This document shows positions 12,244 to 23,733 of a stretch of DNA of 64,000 bases, one piece after another (the first letter of the stretch is position 1; each line of letters starts with the position of its first letter). The stretch comes from Aporrectodea caliginosa (lineage: Eukaryota > Annelida > Clitellata > Crassiclitellata > Lumbricidae), in assembly GCA_020284085.1 (NCBI GenBank), contig JACEVL010000029.1, positions 2,009,395 through 2,073,394 on the forward strand. Reading direction: 5' to 3'. The position numbers were made by a program, and so were the translations under genes. The notes beneath the pieces are model-generated. The model was not told the DNA's origin. It saw only the letters and a program-made list of their open reading frames with translations, and did not search any database.

Positions 12244-12510
12244 CTTCTTACTTTCTTACTATTTGTCTTACTTTGGGCACATAATGAGAAAACAAGGTGA
12301 ATGTCTAGAGAAAGAAATTATGCAAGGAACGGTACCGGGAGCAAGAGCAAGAGGGAAACCAAGGAAGAGGTGGATGGACAATGTGGGCGAATGGTTGGAA
12401 TTGTCAACGGAAAGGTTGTTGCGAGAAAACCAGGACAGGAGAGGATGGAGAAGAATCGTCTACAATGCGACCAACCCTCGTATCGAGGACGGTTGAAAAG
12501 AAGAAGAAGA
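12244..12510 (+). pseudogene. LINE-B ORF2 C-terminus and (GAA)n tail
   Basis: An open frame to the stop at 12496 includes YFGHIMRKQGECLEKEIMQG, PGARARGKPRKRWMDN and WRRIVYNATNPRIEDG. This is the well-known C-terminal end of an animal endonuclease/RT non-LTR retrotransposon, in which GHIMRK, CLEKEIMQG and RGKPxxRWxDN are conserved. The stop is followed at once by an AAGAAGAAGAAG tail, which marks the 3' end of the element. There is no ATG; the frame simply begins at the truncation point. The upstream part of such elements is seen at 2400-2936 and 61800-62105. Confidence 0.85.
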
Positions 12511-12771
12511 AATGGACACCGTAATAACACCTTCGTACAGTTTTATAAATAAACCTTAATCACGAAATTCGGCATGTGGCTAGCGATTTGGTCCTCGAAT
12601 ACGTTTATGGCCCTAATAGTGAGGGCTGTTAGACCGAAAATTTAAGCGGATGGGGACCGACTGGACAAAAGCACCAAACTTTCTGTGTACTTAGGTTTGG
12701 TCATATGGTAATAGTTTTTGGTAGGATCCACGCGATCCGACCACGGGGTCACCCCTCAAAAATGCATTTTA

Positions 12772-13403
12772 ACCAAGATGGCGGCCAATAATGGCGCCAA
12801 CACAGAAAACATTATATATTATCAGGTCATAGGTAAGCTACAAAAACAAACGAAGTATCAAATTTAACATTATCAAGGTCAAGGAATCGATTTATCGTAG
12901 TGGCAATAGTGTCCGAATGTTACTATCCAAGATGGCGTCCAATATGGCCGCCAACACACAAAAATATGCATATATCAGGTCAGAGGTAAGCTACAATAGC
13001 AAATGAAGTGTCAAATATAATATTTTCAAGGTCAAGGAATCGATTTATCGTAGTGTCATTAGTGTCCGAATGTTACTATCCAAGATGGCGGTCAATATGG
13101 CCGCCAAAACACAAAAATATGCATATATCAGGTCAGAGGTAACCTACAATAGCAAATGAAGTGTCGAATATAATATTTTGAAGGTCAAGGAATCGATTTA
13201 TCGTAGTGTCATTAGTGTCCGAATGTTACTATCCAAGATGGCGGTCAATATGGCCGCCAAAACACAAAAATATGCATATATCAGGTCAGAGGTAAGCTAC
13301 AATAGCAAATGAAGTGTCGAATATAATATTTTCAAGGTCAAGGAATCGATTTATCGTAGTGGTAATAGTGTCCGAATGTTACTATCCAAGATGGCGTCCA
13401 ATA
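12772..13403 (+). repeat. Left-arm subrepeats, about 153-bp period
   Basis: CCAAGATGGCG recurs at 12772, 12927, 13080, 13232 and 13386 (spacings 155, 153, 152 and 154). Each full unit holds CCAAGATGGCGGCC-like sequence, AGGTAAGCTACAATAGCAAA, TCAAGGTCAAGGAATCGATT and GTCCGAATGTTACTATCC. Confidence 0.92.
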
Positions 13404-13708
13404 TAGAGGTCACGAGTGCTGAGCTACGAATGCTCAATTTAATCGCGCCACAAACGTGCGAGCTCGATCCTGTACCCAGTCTTGAAGCTGGATGGGCTGG
13501 ATTCAAGTGATTAAGCAAATTACCGCCTGATTGCAAATGTGACATTTCCTTTCAAGGTTCTGGAATGTATTGCTGCTATTGTTTATCTAGATATAAAGGG
13601 TTTGCTTTTCTCCCAGCAGTCTGGCTTTAGGAAGAATCACTCTATGGAAACTCTCCAAAACGCCTCAGGACTGTCTGACCGCTCTATGGCGCCATAGATG
13701 TCGGACAT

Positions 13709-13862
<154 letters not shown>

Positions 13863-14147
13863 CTGACCACCTTCGATGTCAGCTCAGCTTTTGACTCTCT
13901 TGGCCATAATAAGTTTTACTCCTTCCACGCCTTTCTGCTTCCTTTGGGGTGACAGACAAACCGCTAGAGTGCCTTCGATCCTTTCTGTCAGAGCGCACTA
14001 ATCATGTAGTCTTTGGCTTCTGTAGGTCCAGCTGGGTTCTAGCCCCTTTTGGTGCCTCATAGGTTTTAGTGCTGGGCCCATTGCTTTATATTATCTAATC
14101 ATCTGGTATTGGGGTCTTGCTGGCGTCATGTGGGCTTGTGCACCAGC

Positions 14148-15056
14148 CAGTGTTATTTCAGTTATGGTTTTTCAGTTACAGTTACAGTTAAAGTTATCTA
14201 ATTTATGATTTTTCAGTTAAAGTTATAGTTACAGTTAACTGAAATCAGATTTTTCAGTTAAAAGTTATTATTTTTATTTTTCAGTTACAGTTTAAGTTAT
14301 TTCTCTTTATTTTTCAGTTATAGCATCAGTTATTTTTTAACAAGTCATGACTAATGACACACTGACCACAAGTATTCTGAACAGTTACCAGAAATATTTA
14401 CACAGCAAATCAACGTATTGTCGATTTACTTTAAAGAAAACACGACGTTCCAGATTAGCACTTGCTCTGTTCCGACAATTAGTGTGCCACACTCGTTGTT
14501 TTCAGCATCCTTTAAAGCAACAGTGCGAACACAACATCGACTTTTGTCGTCTGCGGCTTCATAAACAAAATGTTCACACACGCCACTTTCTACTTTTCGA
14601 CCACTACTTGGCTTAAACATTATTCTCGTAGTTGTGGATTGTTTTACGAATTTACGGTTTAGCGCCAACGACAACATAACGAAAGGAAAAGGAACCGGAA
14701 GTGAAACGAATATAGAAAACTGAAAAGTAACCAGAAGTGACTAGCATAGAAGACTGAAAAGGAACCAGAAGTGAAACTAGCATAGAAAACTGAAAAGAAA
14801 CTAGAAGTGAAATGAGTATAGAAAACTGACCGTAGACTAGAGTAGGATTACCATTCAAAAAGTAAGTAAGAAAAACACTCATGTTTTATTTTTCAGTTAA
14901 CTTTTGTTATTTTTCAGTTATACAGTTTTCGTTTTTCAGTTACTATTACAGTTTCAGTTATTCAGTATTTTTCAGTTTCAGTTACAGTTACAGTTAACTG
15001 ACCAACATTTTTCAGTTATTTTGCTATTTCAGTTACAGTTAATAGAAATAACACTG
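14148..15056. mobile_element. hAT-family element with 8-bp TSD
   Basis: Ends are CAGTGTTATTTC and its reverse complement GAAATAACACTG. GCACCAGC flanks it at 14140-14147 and 15057-15064. An 8-bp duplication with a CAGTG-type terminus is the hAT hallmark. The subterminal regions are dense in CAGTTA repeats on both sides, the usual place for transposase binding repeats. At 909 bp it is too short for a full transposase and is internally deleted. Diverged partial copies are at 38571-39168 and 42570-43166. Confidence 0.92.
14426..14677 (-). pseudogene. Possible BED-finger remnant of a hAT transposase
   Basis: A minus-strand frame of 83 residues contains SGVCEHFVYEAADDKSRCC. In the copies at 38911-39147 and 42909-43145 the matching part reads SGVWEHFVCETADDKSRSC. 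This resembles the start of a BED zinc finger (S-x-V-W-x-H-F followed by an acidic stretch and the first cysteines), the usual N-terminal domain of hAT transposases. The second half of the finger (H-x3-H) is not recognisable. Its place inside a hAT element supports the reading, but it stays tentative. Confidence 0.4.
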
Positions 15057-16239
15057 GCACCAGCTATATATAGGCTATATGCTGACGATGTGCAGACCTA
15101 CACTCATTGCCACCCCAATTGCGGGATGGATTGCCGTTCAGCAGATGTGCCAAGCTATGGATGCCCTTCCACTTGGTTAGCATCCAATCGCCTGCTTCTA
15201 AACGCCTCTAAGAATCAATTCATTTGTTTGAGTTGTGGTAGACGGCTGGCGAGCATTGACCGATGCCTGGTTTCGGAAAAGTTCCCTCATGCCACCTTAT
15301 TGGATTCGGTCCGGGACTTGAGGTAACTTTGGATCAAGAACTTTGTTTTTCTCAGCACATAAATAAGCTTGCCCTTAGCTGCTATTATCAGCTACGTCAA
15401 TTGAGGGTTATTTCTTGCTCCCTATCCCGTGACGCCGCTGTGATCCTTATCCATGCTTTTGTAGCAGATTGGATCACTGCAGTATGATCCTGGCGGGTTT
15501 GCCACAGAGCCACTTGGACTAATTGGGCGCCGTGACCGGTTTTTCGTTCAGCTGCTCGTCTTAGAGGGGCTTTCCCAAAAATGCTCCTGTTTCTGTATTA
15601 TATGTGGGATATATTGTACTGGCTCTCTGTCCCACAACGCATCTCTAATAAAGTTGCTGTTTTGGTCTGGCGGTGCATCCTTGGCTGTGCCTCGGCCTGT
15701 GGTAGTGATCTTTGTTGTCCGCTTTCTGATACAGCTGCAGCCATCGAGTCTTCCGATCTTCTGCTGGGGAGAACTCTTAGTCCCTCTGGCTCGCTCCTCA
15801 AGTAGGCAGCACCGTGCCTTCTCAATGGTTGGACCTTCCATCTAGAATGGTCTCCCATTAGAGATTCGTCTACTGCCTAGGGGTAGTGCCCCTGCATTTA
15901 ATAAGTTACTAAAGTCTAATTACTAGTGCCGAAGCTGGGCTGGGAGCGCCTCTGAATAGGTCTCCTGAAGGGGCGTAATATCAAATTCCTTGAATAAATG
16001 AATGGATAGGTAAGCCACAATAACAAATGAAGTGGCAATAGTGCGGGAATGCTACAATCCAAGAAATCATAAAGAGATCTTCAAAGTCAAAACCTTATAG
16101 GATCTGCTTCTGCTGTTGTGAGCCCTACAAATATAATGAAACAGCTCAGAGACAGTCCGCTTAGAGTTTTCGTCAGTGTTGAGAAGATGATGGCCCCGAA
16201 GAGAGGTTCCAAAGGCCCCCGCCCATCCAGGCTTTATGA

Positions 16240-16893
16240 GCTGAGATTGACCTATTTTTGTGTTTTGGCGGCCATATTGACCGCCATCTTGGATAGTAAC
16301 ATTTGGACACTATTGCCACTACAATGAATCGATTCCTTGACCTTGATAATGTTAAATTCGATACTTCATTTGCTATTGTAGCTTACCTCTGATCTGATAT
16401 ATACATATTTTTGTGTGTTGGCGGCCATATTGGACGCCATCTTGGATAGTAACATTCGGACACTATTGCCACTACGATAAATCGATTCCTTGACCTTGAA
16501 AATATTATATTCGACACTTCATTTGCTATTGTAGCTTACCTCTGACCTGATATATACATATTTATGTGTGTTGGCGGCCATATTGGACGCCATCTTGGAT
16601 AGTGACATTCGGACACTAATGCCACTACGATAAATCGATTCCTTGACCTTGATAATGTTTAATTTGATACTTCGTTTGTTTTTGTAGCTTACCTATGACC
16701 TGATTTATACTGTTTTCTGTGTTGGCGCCATTATTGGCCGCCATCTTGGTTAAAATGCATTTTTGAGGGGTGAACCCGTGGTCGGTTCGCGTGGATCCTA
16801 CCAAAAACTATTACCATATGACCAAACCTAAGTACACAGAAAGTTTGGTGCTTTTGTCCAGTCGGTCCCCTTCATCTTGCTAACAGCCCTCAC
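16240..16893 (-). repeat. Right-arm subrepeats, about 153-bp period
   Basis: CGCCATCTTGG, the reverse complement of the left-arm motif, recurs at about 16282, 16436, 16588 and 16739. The unit sequence is the same as in the left arm in reverse orientation. Confidence 0.92.
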
Positions 16894-16895
16894 TA

Positions 16896-18240
16896 TAACA
16901 ACCGTAAGATGTCGTTAAACACTTTATAATAAAAATTACATATAATTATATAAACAAGGCTAATGTTAGAAACCTTTTGAAACGCTTCCATACTGTTAAA
17001 TAAAATTTGTATAATGCAAAAATTGGCCATGGCGACTGCGTATGTGGGTTTGCATGATTCTCTGTCTGACTGTCTCTGTTTCTGTTTCTGTCTCTCTTTC
17101 TCTCTACCTATTTATCTCTCACTCTCTCTATCTATCTCTGAGTTCCCCCGGACCCTTGTTCATCGTACACTGTACAGTATCGTTGGAAGCACCTTCTGAC
17201 ATGACGGAGCGCGTGTGAATACGTTCTGGCCCTGCCTTAGCTTTAGTGCTTAAGAAATTTCCAAGTTTGCGCTTTCGAATACTTATAATTATAGACTAGT
17301 AAGTTTCGATAATAATGCATTAACTACCGCTCGAATTAGACACCATTGATAAGATATATATATTCGTTTAATAATGAATCACTAGGTTGACACACCGCAA
17401 GAGCTGTAATATGCCAAAACTAATCTTTGCCGGCGGCAACGGCCAATGTTGTCATAAGCTGCCGTTAAACTGGGAAACCAACCGACACACCGCAACCCAT
17501 TACAGAAAGTGGTATTGCCAGATAAAAAAAAGAGGAATGGAAATAATTAATAGTTTTGAAATATCTGTTCCAGCAAAGGGCGACTTGTTCAACGGGACAA
17601 GAGAAATAATTGTGTTCTAATAACGAGGAATTAAGCTGCCGATTAGTACTGGGTGGTCACAATTCTTTCGTGTCGAAGTCAACAATCTTGGTGATGCCCT
17701 AAGATGTCGCTAAACATTGGTTTCTACTAAATTAATATACAAACACACCTTTAATTATGTGCCTTCACGTACTATATACACCTAAGTTTGTCAAGCACGA
17801 TGAATACTGTGGATACCGATGAATGATATCTTTTCAGTGTCTGTTGAACTCCAAAATCCAGTGACCGAAAGACGAAACAAACCTACAAAAGGCCAATAAA
17901 CTCAGCCACTACCCTGGTTGAGGTAGTGCCTGTCCCACGCATGGAGAAAGGAGGATGGTGACGCTTATCATATTTTAATCCACAAGCGGACAATCTCACA
18001 CGCATATCGTTTATAATAAGAATGTTATAGATACTCTGTATAAATGTATGGACAACAAAGTGCGGATATGCAATTGGTTTAATAAAGAATATAATTACTT
18101 TTTTACTTACTTATATTTGTTATGACATAGAGTCGTTAAGCAGCCGCTAACCTATTTTCCATCTTCCACTCACCTTGCCTGACCCAGGGCTTCGTGTGCA
18201 TCCTCAGTCCCTGGCCCCAGAGGTCGTGTTTCTCAGAGGC
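16896..18240. repeat. Module array, E repeat and SINE type 5 tail
   Basis: A reverse B core near 16905, an E repeat at 17400-17475, reverse B-C near 17690-17760 and a reverse A at 17915-18000. From 17975 a stretch with CCACAAGCGGACAATCTCAC ends in ATGCAATTGGTTTAATAAAG and an imperfect TTACTTAC tail (SINE type 5 end, near 18110). 17150-17800 is diverged but colinear with 54200-54590; in both places it follows a TCTATC-rich microsatellite. No gene seen. Confidence 0.5.
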
Positions 18241-18363
18241 CACTGACTGACTGACTGACTGACTGACTGACTGACTGACTGACTGACTGACTGACTGACT
18301 GACTGACTGACTGACTGACTGACTGACTGACTGACTGACTGACTGACTGACTGACTGACTGAC
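18241..18363. repeat. (ACTG)n microsatellite
   Basis: About 30 perfect CTGA units, followed to about 18610 by decayed ATTC, ATTA and GATT runs. Confidence 0.97.
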
Positions 18364-18659
18364 TATCTTAAACGAATGACTGACTGGCAGACTGATTGAT
18401 TGGCTGATTGATTTACTGACTAATTGACTGACTCATTCATTCATTCGTTAATTAATTAATTAATTAATTAATACGTTTGTTGATTTATTCGTTCGTTCAT
18501 TCATTCATTCATTCATTTGTTCATTAGATCATTAATTAGTTAATTAATTAATCTGTTAATTTACCCATTCGTTCATTAATAAATTCATTCATTCAATCAT
18601 TCATCCATTGGCGTATAAGTAATTACGGCTGCCTCATTATTTTCACGAAAGTAAATAAG

Positions 18660-20787
18660 TTGGATAATAAATAACTCGGTAAGTAAGTAAGTAAGTAGAT
18701 GCCTCTATGAAGAATAGATTTATCTGGCGTTTGATAGAATATTCTCCAACTAGCGCCACCAATACACCTTAATAATGGCATGAAAACGGTAAATTTAGAC
18801 ACCTTTTAAACTATTTAAAATGAGGTATATGTTACTCAAACGCGTTTCCTGCAGAAATATAATTTCATTCTCGGTTTTCAGTAAGAGCGAGAATACAAAA
18901 GATGTTGCTAAACAAATAATTGCAATTAAATTTTTACTTATAAATTATTACACCACTCCAAGTAAAGGCTAATATTAGGCGATGTCTGCGCTAACTTAGA
19001 TGTTAAGTAAATAAATTAATCAGTAGCGAAGCAATGGACTGAAACCTGGAATAGTTCCCAGTGGCAGGCCCACGCACACGCGTGGAACCCAACAACGGAT
19101 TCCCATTCATGACTGATAGATAGCATCCAGTTAAGAGTCTACATGGACCAAGCAGTGACGGTAGTGTTGGAGAGACGACAGGCGGTAGCGTCTGCAACAC
19201 ACGTGAAAGCCATCGTCCCTCAGTGATGGTAGATGACGCATGTCCGGCTATCCCTCAAACAGCCGGGTGCAAGAAGAACAGATATTCATTGCCTGCCTGT
19301 CAGTAAATCGAAGCTCCACCTGTGCTTGTCGGTCGATGCCACTCCAAAGACCAACGTCGATCATACTCCCGACAACAGATGGCGTAGGCGGTCCATTGAT
19401 CGGAAGGACGTAACTTTGTCCCAGTAAGTAATGGTGAACATTCCCCTATTCCCTAACCCAAACTTTAATATTCTTCACTCGTCCCTCCCCTCCCTCATTG
19501 CATTTCATAAAAAATTTTGATACGATACTGTCAACTATAACAAGACTGCGACGTCACAAATTTATGCCACGTTGAACAATAAGTAAGTAAACTAACGTGA
19601 AGACATCTATCATCTTTGCGTTAGTTAAATATGCAGAAATACAACGCCGTTAATTAATTGTCGTTCCTTGATCTAGCTTTAAACCAAAACAATTAATTCA
19701 GCACACGGCCTGAGAGTAGTGGTTACTGGACTACACCGTCAGAATTTAAAGCTACGCCTGTAAGGTTAAGTCTGTTGCTGGGATAGATCGGTTTTGACGT
19801 AATATGGGAATCATTGAATGTATACAATGTCATGATAAATTATCTTTCTGACTGCTTGGTCGAATGGAAACTAAAGGTGCTGTTTGTGGACATTAAATAT
19901 TTCATACGAGACTATTTATAGCCAGCTGAACATAGCCATCTAGATCTGCAATCTGAGAGTGAAAATACAATGTATGGTGTACGACCACTTTATCAACTGC
20001 TACCGTCACAAATGCACACCTTCAAAACACTTTCTAGGATGTTATTAATTTATATTTCCCAGCTGCCTACACGGTTGTAATATGCCAAAAACAAATCTTT
20101 GTCGGCGGCTACGGCCTATGTTGTCATAAGCTGTGGTTAAAGTTAAACTGTGGATCCAATCCAAGCCTACACGGTTATTTGGCTGTTGCCCCGCCAGGGC
20201 GTCAGTGCGTATCGGAAACCTCTGCTGTTCTACGTTGAAACTCAAGGAATCTATCCCAAGAGTCCACAAGTTACTCACATGGCATTCTATAGGGAGTTTT
20301 CAGGTTGTATATATAATAAGTCATGGGTAGAAACTGTGCAGAAATAATATTTCAATCGACGTTAACGGCCTCTAACGCCACAAAATGTCATTAAAGAGCA
20401 GAAACTATTAAACGAAATACTATTTTGAATTACAACTAGGCCTACAATATTCGTGGAAATTGCGTTCAAACGTTAACTGCGGTAGTGCCAGTCCGAAGCC
20501 TTTAGAAGGGAGGTGGACGACGATCATAATTTGTTATGACACGGTGTCGTTAAACAGCAACTAACCAACCAGACGTATGTTAATATAATGGATGTATCAC
20601 TATTATACCTTAGGAACGAATTGAACTGTTCAAATTAATTTCTGTCGACGTCAACATACTTCGTTCCAACAAGGGGTTGTTAAACTCTGAATCCAATCAA
20701 ACGCTAAGCATCCCACGCGTCCTAATACAATAATTCTACAAGAATTATTCAACTTTCGATGTCAACGGCCAAAAGATCTCGTTAAAC
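18660..20787. repeat. R1 dispersed repeat, longest uninterrupted copy
   Basis: Colinear with 23770-26840 (two nested insertions) and 58410-59470, then continuing into the segment matching 1-780. Landmarks: a reverse C core near 18795, GATTCCCATTCATGACTGA (19097), TCCAAAGACCAACGTCGAT (19344), CATTGAATGTATACAATG (19812), an E repeat at 20070-20160 and reverse A and B cores at 20480-20560 and 20690-20790. Its frames (65-77 residues) are not shared between copies. Confidence 0.65.
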
Positions 20788-21583
20788 CATAGTTGTAAAA
20801 AAGGTTTTTTTCGTTGTTTATTTTTTTCCAAAAACGTCGTTTTTTCGTTTTTTATTTCTCGTCACGTTTTTTTCCGTTTTTTGTTTTTGTATGTAACTTT
20901 ATTTATTTATTTACTGTCTGTTACTATTTGTTTAATTTTTATTTTTGTCTTATATCCCTTACTTTGTCTCCGTCCTTTCAAGTACTCGTCTAATTTACGT
21001 CACTATTTTAGTGTCATCATTTGAGGTACAGGAAATAAAATTTATAAAAGTTATTTGAATTTCTAAGTTATCCAAAATACGAAATGTTGTCTTTGTACTC
21101 AGTAATCTATGATTGACTGATAAACTGACCGATATTAGGCTACTCCATATCAATTCCTTATAAAAGTCTGATTATAAGTCAGAATTGTAAGTAGATCTAC
21201 AATTTTAATTAAGTACACTCTATACTTACAAAGTTTAGTTTTTAATTGCTTACATGTATGTCAACATGGATTTATGTGGACTTATGCATACAATTTAAAT
21301 TTCAAAAGATTTCAATATTTTTGATTTATCAATCTCTTTTTAAACGAAACTTATGAAAAAGAAAATATTTGTTGTAGATTACTGTTACTTGGTGTTTACT
21401 AATAAAGTTATGTTAATTGCTGATTAAAATTAAATTGTGTAAACATGGTTTTTAATTTTAAAATGCAGTAAAAGATATAGCAAAGTCAAATTATTTTCTT
21501 TTCCGTTTTTTCTCCTTTTTTCGGTTTTTTATTTTTTAAATAAAACGACGTTTTTCCGTTTTTTTGGGATTCTAACAACTATG
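20788..21583. mobile_element. hAT-like non-autonomous element, 796 bp, 8-bp TSD
   Basis: Starts CATAGTTGT and ends ACAACTATG, an exact 9-bp inverted repeat. It is flanked by CGTTAAAC at 20780-20787 and 21584-21591. The flanking sequence without the element rejoins as a normal B core (TCTCGTTAAACTGATGG), as in other copies. The 8-bp duplication with TA at its centre fits hAT elements of the Buster type. The interior is AT-rich and non-coding. Confidence 0.82.
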
Positions 21584-23257
21584 CGTTAAACTGATGGCAA
21601 CCAAACAGTTAGTAACTTCATCACAGCCATTATCTGGTGGTGCCAGTCCAAAGCCTATATGAAGGAGAGGGCAATGATAATCAACTTTCTTTCGACAAGG
21701 GGTCGTTTAACGGAAACAACGTATACGCATGCCTAATTCGATAAGCCGAGCTCAGATACCCTTCCTGAAATACGGTATGTAAGAGTGACGTCAACGGTCG
21801 TCTCAGACACAAGATGTTGTTAGACTATTTTACAAATGATGTACTAAGCAATGTAGACACCTGTTTATCGGATTTGAAGGCGTTATAATTATAATTCCGC
21901 ATTCCTCTTCTTTACTTATCCGAAGCTATATATAAGAGCTGTAATATGCCAAAACTAATCTTTGTCGGCGGCAACGGCCTATGTTGTCATAAGCTGCCGT
22001 TAAACTGTGGATCCAACCAATCTTCTTTACTTTGACTTTCGGGTGGCACCATTCCAAAACGGCATTGACAGAGTTAACTACTAGAATAGTTGGATAAAAA
22101 TGATAAAAAGCATAAAACGTCGACCTCAACTGGACAGAATAATAACATAGGTTGAAACGCTCGCGAATGAGTTGGCGCTTAACGCTTAGCTTCAGAATAG
22201 CGCTTTAGAAATGTATAGTTTACAATTCCCATTAGAGCGAACAGTCAGAAAGTTATTTTTGATCGTCTACATTCAATGATTGCAATACAAAGTGAAATCC
22301 TATCAATACAATTTTTAAGGGTGTCTTATTAGACCGTGTGCGCTATTCAGGATATGGCGACATAATATATTACGGTTGCCAGAAGCTGTGACGTTTCTCC
22401 CCATTAGTAATTCGAGTAAATTTAATATTGATGGATCCGCAGTTTAACGACAGCCTATGACAACAAAGGCCGTTGCCGTCGAAAGAAATTATTGTTGGCA
22501 TGTTGCAGCTCTAAAAAATTTAATACTGACCTTAGCATAATTTGTATTTTCAATTTTCTCTCATCTTAATCGGGATAGTTGCTATTTAACGATGCTATGT
22601 CATAACAAAGATGATTATCGTCCCTCATTCTTTCTCCAGTTTTGGGACTACCATTAAAACACCTGGAGAAAGATTATTGTGCAGCTGGATTACTTAGTTG
22701 TTTAACAGCATCTTTCTGCAGAATTTATTGACGTCTTATGGCTGCTATTGCTGTTGATGTCTTTAGATTTAATTTCTATTTTCATTTTTTCACTTCTAAA
22801 TCTAGTCAGTTGTTGTTTCGCCACGGTGTGTCATAACAAAATTATTAGCTCGTCCTCCTCATTTCTTCACGCTTGGAACTGGCACTACCAGAGTACAGGT
22901 GACTAAATCTGGATTACTTTTCAGTGTTTAACGACATCTTCCGGCTGCTAGGGCAGTTGATAATGACGCCAGGGCTGTGCGAATTTATTGCGGAATTCAC
23001 GTTTACGATGCTTTTATACACTACACGTAGACCTTACGAAAGGTGTCTAACATGGAGGTCGTTCAGCGATTTTATTGGATTACCTTGGCCATAAAATTAA
23101 TGTCAACACTCATCTTATAATTTACCTTCCAATTGCAATTTCTTGTCGAATCGCTGAAGGTCCACGAATTTCGTCTGCAACTAAAAAGCTGGTTAGCTGT
23201 AAAATGAGTTTATTAACATGAACTTAACAAAAGATCATAAATTTATTATAATATTAT
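21584..23257. repeat. Module array with E repeats
   Basis: Reverse A (21635-21720), reverse B and C (21785-21870), E at 21947-22020 and a reverse E at 22431-22510. Then on the plus strand two A modules (22575-22650 and 22805-22900), a B core at about 22925 and a C core near 23040. No coding sequence recognised. Confidence 0.55.
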
Positions 23258-23733
23258 TGTTACGCGCTAGTCTAAAAGAAGTAAAGCCCCGGATTCAAGT
23301 ATAACATTTAATGCAAAAACTATAAACAAAGCGTATTTACAAAGCACAATGATACCTTTAAAGCGCGGCAGCAACTCAGCACACCTCTCCAGAACAACAC
23401 CAGAACCACGTCAGCAGGTCTAACGAAGACCTCTATAGCCGAAAACTTTAGAAAACGTAAGTGTCGGTCCCGAAGACGACAAAGGGCGTACCACCCGAAA
23501 ACATCGACAAGAGTGCTATGACAAGCACGAAAGACCAAACGGTGGTCGGAAGAAGAAGAACCCAACGAGGGTCAACGACATCAAAACGAGAACCAGAACT
23601 GGCCTCCTGACGAATCTTACCACGAGCTTATATAGGCCCCACTAGGCTACGCGGGAAACCCATCCTACCTTCCTCACACGTGCTAGGTGCTACCACCTCG
23701 CACTAGTCCATTTATATAGGGCTATGCCTAACA
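23258..23733 (-). mobile_element. Probable solo LTR, 476 bp
   Basis: Both ends carry the LTR-like TGTTA...TAACA termini. The segment is much richer in GC than its surroundings. Read on the minus strand it begins TGTTAGGCATAGCC, has TATA-like boxes CTATATAAATGG and CCTATATAAGCTCG, and ends near CATTAAATG (possible polyadenylation signal) before GCGTAACA. I could not find a convincing target duplication, and the 81-residue minus-strand frame inside is not a recognised protein. Confidence 0.45.

Noticed and set aside
18241..18363. A CRISPR-like or satellite array
   Set aside because: It is a simple (ACTG)n microsatellite without spacers. No CRISPR array is expected or seen in this eukaryotic sequence.
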